Assembly: GCA_000231825.2 (NCBI GenBank)
Contig: JH720358.1
Coordinates: 281,242-345,241, forward strand
DNA: 64,000 nt
Source: Tetrahymena elliotti 4EA
Lineage: Eukaryota; Ciliophora; Oligohymenophorea; Hymenostomatida; Tetrahymenidae
Reading direction: 5' to 3'
Below the pieces are notes generated by a model. That model made no database searches. It had not been told where the DNA came from and was given only the letters and a program-made list of their open reading frames with translations. Below, in pieces: positions 13,824 to 25,681 of this stretch (position 1 is its first letter; each line of letters opens with the position of its first letter). A program made the position numbers and the translations under genes.

Positions 13824-15268
13824 ACGAATCAATCAATGTAGTAAGTAATTAGCAAGAAACACTATTAAAAACTATTTTTTTAAAAAATTATGAAAGGATT
13901 GTCAAATAAAAATTAAGAATAAGTTTTACTTTTTGGGTTTTATTTGAAAGAGATAGTATACATTTTTATTAAAAAATTTGGATTTTTTTAGGATTTCATT
14001 AGTAATCAGAATTTATTTCTTTTCCCAATTTCTTAGTTTAATTTAAGATTTATTTCTTTCTATTTCTCATAGAAATTATTGGGCATTCATTAATTCATTA
14101 GCAGAGTATAAGGATTTGCATAGAAATTAAATTATTCAAATGGAAGAAATAAATTTTAAAAAACCTAAGATTTAAAAATTAATATTTTTTCAATTTGCTA
14201 AGATGAATAGAAATCCCTTAGAATTAATATTTTAAAATGATTTTTATACCAGATTTGTTTTGGATATCTCAAAACTAGCATAGGAGAAGTAGCATTTAAA
14301 AATGAGATAAGCATCTTAGTTTTGAGTAAGGTAATTCTGTTTGTATTAATTATAAAAGAAATGATCAAAATAAAATTCTTTTGATAAATAATTAGCTGAA
14401 AATTTATTTTATGAATTTCTGTGAATCCCAAATAAAATTTAGAGATATGTAGATAAATCAATTTTTATTTGCTTAATTAATTTAAATTTAAAGATATAAA
14501 GATACATAATCACCAATTCTAGATTTGAAATAACTCCTAAGATTGGTGCAATACAAAAATTTAAGATTTCAACATTAATTTGTGACATGCATCTATGGAC
14601 TCAGGATGTCCTACAACACTATGAAACAAGTAAAAATGAATCCTTAGTTGCACCAATGAAGTGATTAAATAGTGTTTTGTTGAATATAGAATTCTCATTA
14701 CCATGTATTTAAAATATATTAAGTTAGCTAAAAAATAGACTTAGTAGAAAATATAAATTTTTTAAAAAATGAATGAAAAATAAAATGAGTAAAATAGGAG
14801 AATGAATTAAAAAAATAAATAAATGAGTAAAAAATGAATGAATGAATGCTTATATAGAGTTTGGTTATTTAAAATTCTTATTATTTGGAATATACTGTAT
14901 CTTATCATAAATTAATTGGCCAATTAAAAGGAAGAAAGAAACCTTTGAAATAAATAATTCATCTCAAGATGGGTTGTTTTTATTATTTTATTTTAAAGAA
15001 ATAGGCTGACTTCACCCAAATAATTTAATTGCAAACCATTCTTTCTACCAAGATATTAAATTTATTGATCAATAAATCTTTATATCTACCGCGAACATTA
15101 AAAAAATAAAAATAATTACTAATCACAAAAAAATCAAATAATAAATAGTCAAAAACAAACAAAAAAGATAAATAGATAGATCAATATACTCTATTAACCA
15201 TCCTTTCTATTTAAATACATACAAGCAAATTTTTAAAATTTTCATTCATTTTTAGCAAAACATCTATT
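13824..15268. other. Intergenic region upstream of the Cdh1 gene
   Basis: AT-rich, with no protein gene seen. A GC-richer segment at 14535-14660 holds a long-range inverted repeat and is listed separately. The final 200 bases before the ATG at 15269 contain A-rich and CTT-rich patches, but I can name no promoter element. Confidence 0.45.
14542..14657. ncRNA. Candidate structured RNA (closing stem plus hairpin)
   Basis: Ten bases at 14542-14551 (ATTGGTGCAA) are the exact reverse complement of 14648-14657 (TTGCACCAAT), so a transcript would close a 116-nt domain. Inside it, GGAC at 14597-14600 can pair with GTCC at 14608-14611 across a 7-nt loop, and GACAT at 14584-14588 can alternatively pair with ATGTC at 14606-14610. 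The segment has clearly more G and C than its surroundings and no coding frame fits it. No box of a known RNA class was recognised. Strand and transcription are unknown. Confidence 0.25.
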
Positions 15269-17005
15269 ATGGATATCGAAAGTCTCCTTTCATCTCTCTC
15301 CTTCGAAGAAGGCCAGTAGCAATAGCAACACTTAGATGCTCTTGATTTCTAGTTATAGCCATAGCTTAGCACTTAAAGCAGCAATTCTATTTCTTCCTCT
15401 TACTCTCTTTCTTCTCCTACCTATTAGTAGCATTATCACTAGCAAGTCCCTTCCTAGCAAGATTGTTTCAGTAACATGCATCTAGCCAAGCAAACCAGCA
15501 GCATTTCTTCTTGTAGCACTAATAGCAGTGCTTGGAGTGATTCTCGTTTCATTCCTTCTAGAAAATAGTCCAAATACAATGTTATGTTAAGTAGCGCTCA
15601 TGAAGTCAAGATGTAGAAGAGTACTAAAGGATAATTTTTACATGATGAAAATGATATCAGCATTGCCCAGCTTTATAAGAAGCATGTCCTTGAGTTAAAT
15701 AACAGTAAAAATGAAAACAAATTGCATTTTTGTGATTCAAAAGTAAATAACAAGCAGTCTTGTCGTAAAGGAAACAAAAATAGCTCTGCATCAAATAATA
15801 TATTATCTTCTGCCCTTCCTTTTGGACCAGAATCAAATATACTTCTAAATAATGAAAATAGTTGCAGCGGATTAGAATCTATGATTTTAAGCATGCAAAA
15901 AACATAAGCATAGCATCGTATTAATGAGTAGCTATCTGCTAGTAGTTCCTCATCCTTCTCTCGCAAGTAAAGTTAAATCAGTTATAGCTAAATTAAAGTT
16001 TTAGACGCACCAGGACTTATTGATGACTTCTACTTGAACCTCTTAGATTGGAGTTAACGCAATCTATTAGCTGTTGCTTTGGGAAGCACTGTATATGTTT
16101 GGAATGGCTAAAATAACCAAGTCCTCAAGATGTGCGATGTAACCAAAATCCCTAATCCTCTCATTTAAGATTAAAGTCCTCATGTATTAGAGTAGAATAA
16201 AGTTTAGTCTATATAATGGAGTCAAAGTGGTAACTTATTGGGTGTAGGAGATGCTAATGGTATCATATCTATTTATGATTTACATACTCAAAAACGTCTT
16301 AACTCTTTACCACTCCACACAGACAGAATTGGAAGTCTTGCTTGGAGAGATGATTCAATTGTAGCTAGTGGTAGTAGGGATAAAACAATTTTCTGTACAG
16401 ATATTAGAATTTCAACTCCTACTAACAAAAGATGTATTTAGAGATTCACAGGACATAAGCAAGAAGTTTGTGGATTAAAATGGTCATTTGATTCATAAAT
16501 GTTAGCCAGTGGAGGCAATGATAATAAGCTTTTTGTATGGTCTTTACGTACTTCTACTCATTTAAATAAATTCTAAGAACACAAAGCAGGAGTAAAAGCA
16601 ATAGCCTGGTCTCCTCATTAGCATGGATTGTTAGTTTCTGGTGGTGGTACTGCTGATAGAACCATTCGTTTCTGGAATACCCAATTAGGTGAGCAAGTAG
16701 ACTGCATTGAAGTGAATAGCCAAGTCTGCAATTTAGTTTTCTCAAAAAATGAAAATGAATTTGTCAGTACCCATGGTTTCCAAGATAATGACATCATAGT
16801 GTGGAAATACCCAACTCTCCAAAAGATTGCCTGTCTCACTGGTCATACTTGCCGTGTGCTTTAACTTGGACTCAGCCCTTGCAGCACTAAAATAGTCACA
16901 GGAGCAGGAGACGAAACCCTTAGATTCTGGGATGTTTTCAAATCAAATAAGAATATCCCCAACAAGCAAGGCTCTCTCCTTGATACAAAAGTTGATCTCC
17001 GTTGA
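15269..17005 (+). CDS. Cdc20/Cdh1 (fizzy-related) APC/C activator, WD40
   Basis: Intronless gene of 578 residues. The family recruits substrates to the anaphase-promoting complex ubiquitin ligase and so drives mitotic exit and G1 maintenance. The long Ser/Gln-rich N-terminus carries a C-box at residues 91-98 (DSRFIPSR; canonical form DRFIPxR), which docks on the APC/C. From about residue 244 the sequence KVLDAPGLIDDFYLN followed by LLDWSQRNLLAVALG is the family signature entering a seven-blade WD40 propeller. Repeats end in typical pairs (TIFCTDIR, KLFVWSL, TIRFWNT, DIIVWKY, TLRFWDV), and the SGGGTADRTIRFW blade is characteristic. The protein ends in Leu-Arg, close to the Ile-Arg tail that binds APC/C TPR subunits. 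The KVLDAP form leans towards Cdh1/fizzy-related rather than Cdc20. No clear KEN box is seen in the N-terminus. Confidence 0.95.
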
Positions 17006-18696
17006 AAATAATAAAAAAAGTTCTAAGAACTATCTAAAAATATTTAATGAGAAATCTCAAAAAAGTAATAGTTCAAAAATACTAATTTTATTCATTTTTC
17101 AAAAAAAACTATAATAAACAAACAAATAAACAAATAAATTATATAAAAATATAACAAAAATCTTCAAAAACTTAATATTAATTCTCTATTTCAACTCATC
17201 TCTCAATGTCTTCATCCTCACTTATTTTTTGTCACTTCCATTTAATATTCCTCACTAACTTACTAAAAATAAATAAATAAATAACTTACTTACCTACTCA
17301 CTAATCACTAACTCATCAGAATGAGTATTTCTGTAAATCATCAAAAAGCCTAGCTAATGATAATTTACTCAATAAAAGCAAGGTAAAAGCAGCTGTGGGT
17401 TTATGTTCCTCTAGATTTTAAGTAATTTATTTTTGTTTAAAAATAAATATGTATTAATTTGATTTTAAACTAAATAATAAGATAATTATATTTTAATTTT
17501 CTATATTCATTACAAATCTTTAGTTTGTATTAACAGATTTGAACATAAAGATAGATGAATAGGTTAGCTTTTGATCAAAATAATATCTATCTATCAATTT
17601 ATTTTTAAAATTACATAAAATATATTTATAATTTACTTTTAAAGTTTTTTCAACATTTATATTTTCATATAGTTAATTATCTTTTCCTACTTGTGTAAAA
17701 ACTCGATTTTAACTAAATTTCTTTTAAATTAACTCCACTCTATATTTTCTAATAATATTTTTCAATTAGTTAAAGGCTTTTCATTTTTCAAAGATTCAAA
17801 AAATTAAATTTAAAATAAATTATTTTTTTTACTGCTTGTAAAACAAGTAAAGAGATCCTTAGTATTTTTTATGTACTGTAATTAATAATAATTTTTTGAA
17901 CTAAAATCTATTTAATTTCTTTATCATGAAGTATTCAGTTTAGTTATTTAAATACACTTTGTAAACTCTATGCAAACTTTAGATAATTTTAACATTACTG
18001 AGTATGGTATTTATCTGAGTTTTTGTACCCATATAACCACCAATAACCATCATTATCTCAAATTTTTTTATTTTCTACAAAATCTTTTAATAAAATTTTT
18101 AAAGTGATATCTAGTTATTATCTCTGTTTACTTTATCTTTTGCCTATTAATTTTATACACTACTATCAAAATAAATTCTCATTTTTTTTCACAATCTTTC
18201 AATATTTTCTTATTAAATTTATTAATAATTGTAATTTTCATTACTGTATACCAAAATTATTTACTGAATCTTCAGATTCGCTTTTATTAAACTAACTATT
18301 CACAATTATTACAAGTAAAATATTTTTTAATAAAATTGTTTGAAATAACGATAAAAAATCAAAGATTTCAACATTTTTGTGGATTAATAAATTTCAATTT
18401 TTAAGATTATGGGATTTTTGATAATAAAAATAATGAATTGAATCCTTTTATTGATTGAGTGCTTTTAATATTTTCAGATTGACTAATATCAAGAATAGTA
18501 AATAAATTAATCATAAATATTTCTGATGAACAAATTGAAAATTAATTAAATTTTAATAAAAAATATTGATTTAAAGATTAAATACACAATAACATAGATC
18601 TACATAATTAGAATTCTTGAATAAAAAATAATTTTTTTAAACCTTGAAACTATGCTTTTATTTATCTTATCATGCTTATCTATCATAATTATTTCT
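17006..18696. other. Intergenic region between convergent genes
   Basis: AT-rich DNA between the 3' ends of the Cdh1-like gene (+) and the DJ-1-like gene (-). It holds T-rich runs and short ATAA/CTTA repeats (17260-17310). A 63-codon ORF at 18104 is hydrophobic and AT-driven, and I do not believe it. Confidence 0.5.
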
Positions 18697-19272
18697 TCAT
18701 TTTCTGTAAGCTAATTTTTTTAATACCTCAAGAACTTTTTATTCGGAGTAGAGTAATCTAAGAAGTTAAAGACCAAAGTCCATAGCAGTACCAGCACTTT
18801 TAGAAGTTACGCATTTACCAGTTACAACAACATCTTGGTCTACTTTTGATTTGTTTGAAAGTTTATCAGCAAATCCAGGATGACAAGTACCTGCAATTTG
18901 GCTATTTAAAAATCCATGCTTTTCAAAGATGACATAAGGAGAAGCACAAATTGCTGCATAATATTTATCTTATTCTCTCTATTTTTTTAATCTTTCAATA
19001 AGAATTTAACAATCACTTAAATGCTATGCTCCAGGCATACCTCCAGGGCATGCAATTAAATCATAATCTTAATTAACAACTTCCTCTAAGTGTTTATCAC
19101 ATAACACTTAGATTCCATTTGCACCTTTGACAACTAGTCCATCGTTTTTATTCAAAATAGATGCAACAGTAACATCTGCTCCAATACGACGAAACAAATC
19201 AATGACAGTAATAGCTTCTATTTCTTCAAAACTTGGGGCTAAGGGAACTAAAATCTTTTTTTTATCTTCCAT
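18697..19272 (-). CDS. DJ-1/PfpI family protein
   Basis: Intronless 191-residue protein, the normal length for DJ-1 (PARK7-like). The family includes redox-sensing chaperones, deglycase-like proteins and related cysteine enzymes with a flavodoxin-like fold. The N-terminus KKILVPLAPSFEEIEA supplies the first strand and the conserved Glu (about E19) that contacts the nucleophile. The nucleophile elbow YYAAICASP puts the catalytic cysteine at about C109, matching AAICAGP of human DJ-1. LIACPGGMPGAQ is the conserved glycine-rich turn. GTCHPGFADKL followed by VTGKCVTSKSAGTAMDFGL matches the C-terminal half of DJ-1. The frame uses TAA and TAG as Gln and stops at TGA. The ATG follows AAA and is the only good start. 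It is convergent with the WD40 gene and has no close neighbour that hints at a pathway. Confidence 0.95.
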
Positions 19273-19523
19273 TTTTGCTGTTGGATTACTTTAATGAAAT
19301 ACAGGCTTTTATTTATTTTTAGATTTCTTATTCAGATTAGAAATATATTAATTTTTTTTATAAAATTAAATTATTAAAGATTTGATAATTATCTTTTTAA
19401 TTGCAATTAATTGATTCGTTTTTATTTGTTTATCTTCTTATTTCAATAGATAAATTTTTTTTATTTATTTTTTTAAAATAAAGTTTCTTCCTATTTAAAG
19501 CTGATAGCAACTTCATTACTCAC

Positions 19524-20055
19524 CCTGTAACTTTTGAATCATATTTTATAAGTATTTTTTTATTTCAAAATCATAATAAATATTAATATTCATTCTTTAT
19601 TCTTAAATTATAAAATCAAAAAGCTTAAATAAAATATTTTACTAATTATTAAAAATTTTATCAAATAATTTATCATTTTAAATATGAAATGAATAGTTAA
19701 TATTTTTCAGACATTGGCCATTGAAAGAGAAAACAAAAACTATTGATAGCTAGCTAATTTTGATTTAATTACTTATCCTGTAACTTTTCAATCATATTTT
19801 ATAAGTATTTTTTTATTTAAAAAACAAAAATGAATAAAAATATTGATTCTTTGTCCTTAAATTTTAAAATCAAAAAGCCTAAATAAAATGTTTTACAAAT
19901 AATCAAATATTTTCTCATATAACCTATTATTTTTTATATTTAAATCCATAGTTAATGTTTTTTAAAACATTGATCATTTAAAAAGAAAACAAAAACTATT
20001 GAGAGTTAATTTTGATTTAATTACTCATCCTGTAACTTTTTTATCATATTTTATA
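19524..20055. repeat. Imperfect tandem array, period about 253 bp
   Basis: The sequence CCTGTAACTTTT followed by ATCATATTTTATAAG appears at 19524, 19777 and 20029. Between copies the intervening sequence is also related (AAATCAAAAAGC..TAAATAAAAT; GAAAACAAAAACTATTGA; TTTTGATTTAATTACT). Two full units and the start of a third are visible, diverged by many point changes and small indels, so this is an older duplication than the one at 61729. Confidence 0.75.
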
Positions 20056-20568
20056 AGCCATTTGTAATCTATTATTTTCATGATAGCATTAAATATAAAA
20101 ATCATTAATTCATAATTAATTACACAAAGTAAAACAACCAACCAAAATATCCATAAAAAAGATATATTTATAAATTTACTGCACATTCTTAAATATTTAT
20201 CTGATTAAACATGTAATTATTTTCATATGCAATAAATAAAACTAGTAAGATATCTATAAAATGGTAAAATTTAAAGTTTTTTATTATTTTTAAGTAATCA
20301 AAAAAAAATTTTAGTTAAGCAATTAAATTATTATATTAAAATAATTATCAATGAATGCCAAATTTTAATGAAAATTCTGATTTAAACAAATTTAAAAAAA
20401 AATAAAATAAATTCTTCTATTTGAAAAGTGAATATTAAAAATTAATTAAATCAAACTTTGTGGAGAAATTTATGAAAACTTAAATTTAAAAATGATAAAA
20501 AAATAATTTTGATTTAGAAAAATGCCGATTCATATTTGAATTTGAAATTAAGTGTTTTTACGATTAAT

Positions 20569-20603
20569 AGCACAAAAAAATAAAAGTTAAAACTTTTTCT
20601 CGA
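20569..20603. repeat. Dispersed 35-nt sequence, copy 1
   Basis: AGCAC, seven A, then TAAAAGTTAAAACTTTTTCT and CGA. The same sequence with one extra A is found at 30128-30163. It contains the inverted repeat AAAAGTT-AA-AACTTTT. Flanking sequence does not match, so the shared unit is short. Confidence 0.7.
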
Positions 20604-22088
20604 ATTAATAATATTTGACAAATTAAAATTTAAGAATATTTTTTTAATACTATTTTTAAAAGCTTAGTTTAGAAATTCTCAATTTAAACAGTTTGAAAAT
20701 ATAATTATTAAAAAATTTAATACTCTGTTTATTCAGCAAAGAGTATAATTTAATCTAAATACACCTCATAGATTATAATTAGGATAGTTTAAGTTTTTTT
20801 TAATCTAATTTTCCTTCATAAAAGTTATTGATTTAATATTAAAAATTTTTAATGATGTCAATTAAATCTCAAAAAATTGAGTTAATTGACTGCTAATAAA
20901 AAAATTTAGCTTTTCATAATAGATTAAATAAAATTTAATTGGTATCATATTATTCAAAATGATAAAGAACATTTTTTAACTTAAATAGATTTTTAACAAA
21001 TGATGGTTATTTTTTAATAAAAATATGATAGATTTAATAGAATTTTTGTGTAAGACAATGATTATCTTGAAAAAAAAAAATAAATAATAAAATGAATAAA
21101 TTTATTTAAAGAATTTTTAAATTAAAAAGAGTATTTCTCTGAAAATGTAAACTCTTTTTTGAGAAAAAGAACAAAGGTATTTTTTAAAATTAGGAATTTT
21201 TTGAAAGTTGTCAAATAATACTTAGAAAATAATAAATTAACTTAAAAAAATAAAGTAGCAATTATTGTTAATTGAATAATTTCTTTTTAAAGTATTTCGT
21301 ATTTATTCCTTAATTTTTTAGCAATTTTTAGGATATTTTATTGAAAATTGACATTAACAAATAAAATAAATTTTTCTGGCAAACTTTTATTAATTTCTTA
21401 TTTAATAAAACTTATAAAATAAATAGATTTATCTTTAATTTAAAAATTTTAGATATTAATTTAAGAAATTTCTGAATGTGGTTATGATTTAAAATTAAAA
21501 CGTCAAGAAAAAAAATATTGTTTTTTATAATCTTTATAAATTTAAGTAATATTAGAATTAAGTTAATTAGATTAATATTTTGTTAGTTTTTAAATTTGAT
21601 TTAAATAACATTAAAAATGAAATATGAAGTTAAAATTTTTAGCAAGAAGAGATAATTAAAATATTGAGGATAATTTACATGTAAAACTATATTAATAAAT
21701 GGTTAAAATGATATTTGCTGTGTATTATTTATATATTTTTGATGGATAAAATAGATTTATTTTGAAAAATTTGGAATTAATCTCTTTTTAACTTTGAAGT
21801 ACCAGGTGTAATTATTTTATCAAAAAGTAAAAAATGAAGTGTCAGGTGCTTAGGGATCTGGTTATTAGTAGGTGCAAGTTATAATTTTATAAAAAGAATT
21901 ATATGATCTAATATTATGTTAATTCCGTCAATAAATAAAAAAAAGAAACGTCATAAATTGAAAAAATTTGAATTTGAAGAGATTGATATTTACTCAATAA
22001 TTTGTATAATTGCATAAAAATTAAGTACTATTTATTTGCTTACAACGTTAATCTGTCACACTACGGCTTTTGAGTATATTAAATAATA

Positions 22089-24748
22089 TCAATTTTTAGT
22101 GTATTATCTCAGTAGTATTTACTTCAGCTAAAATAGAACCAAATTTTGTTATTATTCTATTCTTTTTCTCTCTAGTTATTCTTAGTTATGATAGAACTAA
22201 TCTTCACCCTCCTTATCATTTACTTGTTAATGCACATACTTTACTATCTTTTAAGAGGCATGTGAGCTTGATAAGCTATGTTAATTAGCTTAGAATTTAT
22301 TATTTGAACTAGTAGGTATATGCTGCAGACTAGAAGTATTCTAATAATAATTATTCTAAATAGAAAAATTTTTGTCTAAATCTGAATCATTCATTATAAC
22401 ATTCATTAAATCAGCTTTCCACTCTAATAGACTAGAAAAATACTATACAAGTTTCTTTAGTAGATCTTTACTTGACATGGTGTGAACGTTGTGAACATCT
22501 CTAGTTATTTAAAAGAAAATGATAAAAAGCATAGTAGGGATTTATTTAAATTATTTTTCACAGAAAATTGAGCTATTCTCAGTAGTTATTGACAATTTGG
22601 TTTTTTTTTTAATAGAAAAATACCATCGAAGAGAATGGAACTGGAAAAAAATGAATGCAGATCTGATTGATAATTGTGAAAAATAAAAGTAATTAAAAGA
22701 AAGTAAAGATTTTTAATTATTGATTAATTAATTTTAATAATATTTGCAATTCTAATCAAAAGAATAAATTTGATGAGTTTATTTCAGTGTGAAATTTTGT
22801 TAAATATTTAAATGTAATAGATAACCTAACATGTTGCTTTACATTAAGCAGTTAAGACGGACCAATTAATTTGATTTGATTAAAATCTTATTAAAATGGA
22901 AATGTAGCCTAAAAAAATATTAACTCAAAAAAAATATTAGCTACTATTTTTCATGTATTTTTTAATAGAAATTTTAATATCTTACCTATAAACGTCTTCG
23001 AAACTAAGATTGTGGGCTACAAATACTTTTCTGAAGAATTCCATTTATGGAGTATCTTTTAGTTTCAAAGATTCCTAGCTGAATTCGTCTTTTATTTCTT
23101 AAAATAATTCGTCAATATTGTCAGAAAATTGATTTAAATCATTCAATAGTTTAACTTTCTCTTGCTAAAGAAATTTTTATCTTTCAGCATTGTTTTTTTC
23201 CTTGGCTTAAATTTATTCTTCTAAATTCTTTACATTTCGTTTCAGAATTTCGATTTGGGTTTCTTGTCTTTTAATTTTATTATCTTTAGAAACAATATCT
23301 TCTTTCAATTAAAATATTTCATCATTCTGTGTATTAATATGTTTTTCTAATTTTAGCTGAACTTCTTTCAGCTGGTTTATTTCTTCCTCATAAGCATCGT
23401 ATTTGAATAAAGTAGAGGTATCACCTTAAATAGTTATTCCTTTTTCCTTGTGATAAATAATATTCTTTTTTATTAATTCTAATTTCTACTTCATTCCATT
23501 CCCGACTTCATTCAGCTCTTTTGATGAAAATAAAAATAAAAACATATTAAAATAACAATACATTTTTGAAAATTTCCATTTCAGCTTAGGCTGATTTGAT
23601 TTAACTATCATGTTTATTAATTTTAAATTTGAAAAAATAACAAATAATTGCAAATACTATTTTTAGCTTTACAAAAAAAGTAAAGATTGCTATGTAAGCA
23701 AATTTATTATGGGACAAAGTTTTATCTTATCAATAATAAAAATAATTAAATAAGATTTATGAAATTAAAGTTGCTTGACTGATTGATTGCTTGTTTCCTT
23801 GGTTGGTTATTTGATATGAAATAAGTGAAACAAAAAAGGTTGTAAGAATGCCTACTGTTTTAACTCGACAAGGAATTATTGAAGACTCTTTTAAATTGAT
23901 ATAGATGATCAATATCGCGCAATGTCCAATAATTTTTTTTTAAATATTATGCATATTTATTTGTCTTGCAACAAAATCCTATTTATCTCTTTGAAAAAAT
24001 CGTCACTAGATTCGTCATCAGATACATTAATTATTGAACCAGTGTATGTCACATTGATAATCAATAAGTATATAAAAAAGGCAAATTAAATTAGTCCATT
24101 TACCTTTGATTTTATCTTTTAGTAATTCTACTTAATTTTGATGTTCACCATTTAATGATATTATTTCCTCTAAAAGCTTTCTGCACACTTCATTGTATGG
24201 AAAATGATATGGCTGTACCCACAAAAAGAAATTCTCTTTTAATTTTGAATAAATCAAATAGAAATTGTTAATTAAAATAGCACTTAAAATCATTAAAATT
24301 TAAATGAAAAAAAAGTTTAGGATAGATTTTCATTTTGTAAATACTACTTAACACCAATCTTTATTTTTCATGAACAAGTTTAAAATACATATAAAATAAA
24401 ATTTATTGTTCTCTGAAAAATTTGTTTTGTTTTACTTTAAAATAACTAACATTTGTTTGTCCACAGATTATTATGGGACATGAAATTTATTCTATCCTAA
24501 AATTTCATCCATTATTTTAACCAAAAAACGTATACTTATATGCTTGTTTGCTGTAATTTATAAAATATCCTCTTTTAAATCCAGTGAAGACTTCCAGTGG
24601 AAAAAAACATAGCTCTTTAGTTTGTCTAAGACATAGAGCATTTCTGAAGGATAGGAGGAATCAACCCTTTTTAATAAAAAAATAATTTTTGTAAATTTAA
24701 CAAAATGGGAGATGAGTTCTATTTTTCAGTTTTTCTCAGTTTGTTCAT
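22089..24748 (-). CDS. Coiled-coil protein, five exons
   Basis: Not recognised by family. Exons read on the minus strand are 24748-24702, 24666-24536, 24235-24104, 23517-22986 and 22500-22089, giving 417 residues and a TGA stop. All phases match, and good donors are present (GTATAC, GTAAAT, GTAAGA). Residues 17-60 are mixed alpha (SYPSEMLYVLDKLKSYVFFHW). Residues 60-104 contain a hydrophobic segment FFLWVQPYHFPYNEVCRKLL. Residues of about 90-250 form a long coiled coil, with heptads running smoothly across the exon 3/4 junction (ELLKDKIKELNEVGNGMKQK), which supports that splice. The C-terminus is Gln/Asn/Ser-rich and ends in a short basic helix. It is probably a cytoskeletal, ciliary or scaffold protein (inference from coiled coil only). 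Its start lies about 120 bp from the divergent gene at 24872. The long introns (about 300, 590 and 485 nt) could hide extra small exons. Confidence 0.75.
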
Positions 24749-24871
24749 GAGAATAATACATGAAAAATCACTTTTTATAGCTTTTGGAGTGCTTTTAAAA
24801 ACTTAAATTTTGAGCCTTATTTGTTGGCTGGGGTGAATTCAAGCAGCGTTTTGAGTTATTCGTTTGTTAAT

Positions 24872-25126
24872 ATGCAAATTTTGTAGGTTTCAAATAAAAA
24901 AGTGATGACAAAAACTAATTTTTTGATTTAATTATGTCTTTTGAAAGGTCTACTTGCAACTCAATCTGAATGTTTCGATATACATTCTCAGCTATTCAAT
25001 AGATTGCTTTTCACCTATCTAGGAGTTGCTTTAGCAGTCACTATCTTCTTGGTTTTCATTATCTCTTATTTCTTACTAAATGCGAGCTATGTTTTCCCTG
25101 AGCTTAGACTAAAATTATAAAATTGA
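24872..25126 (+). CDS. Small single-pass membrane protein
   Basis: Intronless frame of 84 residues ending in TGA, using TAG and TAA as Gln. The N-terminus is basic (VSNKKVMTKT). The middle has a soluble stretch with Cys (ATQSECFDIHSQ). Residues of about 51-72 form one strong transmembrane helix (GVALAVTIFLVFIISYFLL), followed by a short tail SYVFPELRLKLQ. Local GC over the helix-coding part is higher than in flanking DNA. It is divergent from the coiled-coil gene with only about 120 bp between the starts, so a shared promoter region is likely. It is possible that the real gene has an upstream exon and that only the part from GLLATQSECF is coding. Function unknown. Confidence 0.6.
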
Positions 25127-25681
25127 ATAAATTTGAATTCTATGTTGGTTAACGAATATGTAATTAGATAATTGATTTTGAAAGGCTTAAAATTCCTACT
25201 TTTCGCAAAAGGGAAATAATTTAATAAGTAGGTAGATTGATATATATTAATAAATATATTTATTTATTTTAGTGTTTGAGAGTTTGTGAATAATCTTTCT
25301 TAAAGTTAATAACTAGCAAAAGAAAAATTTTAATTAATTACTTTTTGTTTATCAAAATCCTTTTTTTATTACCCAGATAAACGGAGATGGGCCGTTTGAG
25401 CTCTTTCTTCTTATTCATCAAATGTTTTTGATTAAGCAAGAATGTCTCTGTTAGTATTAAATGTATTTTTTTGCCATTAAGTATCAAATCCATGAAAAGT
25501 TTGTCTTTCTTTTTGGGTTGAAGCTACTCTAACTATTTATTTTCAATAATTAGAAATATTATTCTATGTTGTCATCAAAATTCTAGTATTTTGTTTCTTT
25601 TTTAAATAAAAAATAATTTTCTATTATATACTTGCAGTAAAGCTAGGGTACTTTCCTTTGAAGCGGAATTTTTAAGACCTT
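25127..25681. other. Intergenic, nothing recognised
   Basis: AT-rich DNA between two + strand genes. An uneven patch at 25370-25520 has slightly higher GC (AACGGAGATGGGCCGTTTGAGC), but I found no frame that joins it to either neighbour. Confidence 0.4.

Larger units (their letters stand above)
19273..22088. other. Intergenic region with local repeats
   Basis: Very AT-rich. It holds the three-copy array at 19524-20055 and one copy of the dispersed 35-nt sequence at 20569-20603. From 20100 to 22050 I see only A/T runs and no supported gene. Confidence 0.5.

Noticed and set aside
15673..15966. Minus-strand ORF of 97 codons
   Set aside because: It is antisense to the N-terminal part of the WD40 gene, whose frame is supported by C-box and WD40 motifs.
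24705..24836. Plus-strand ORF starting MGDEFYFSVFLS, apparently the first exon of the small membrane protein gene
   Set aside because: It lies on top of exon 1 and part of exon 2 of the minus-strand coiled-coil gene, does not join in phase to the membrane-helix frame, and reads like an antisense shadow.
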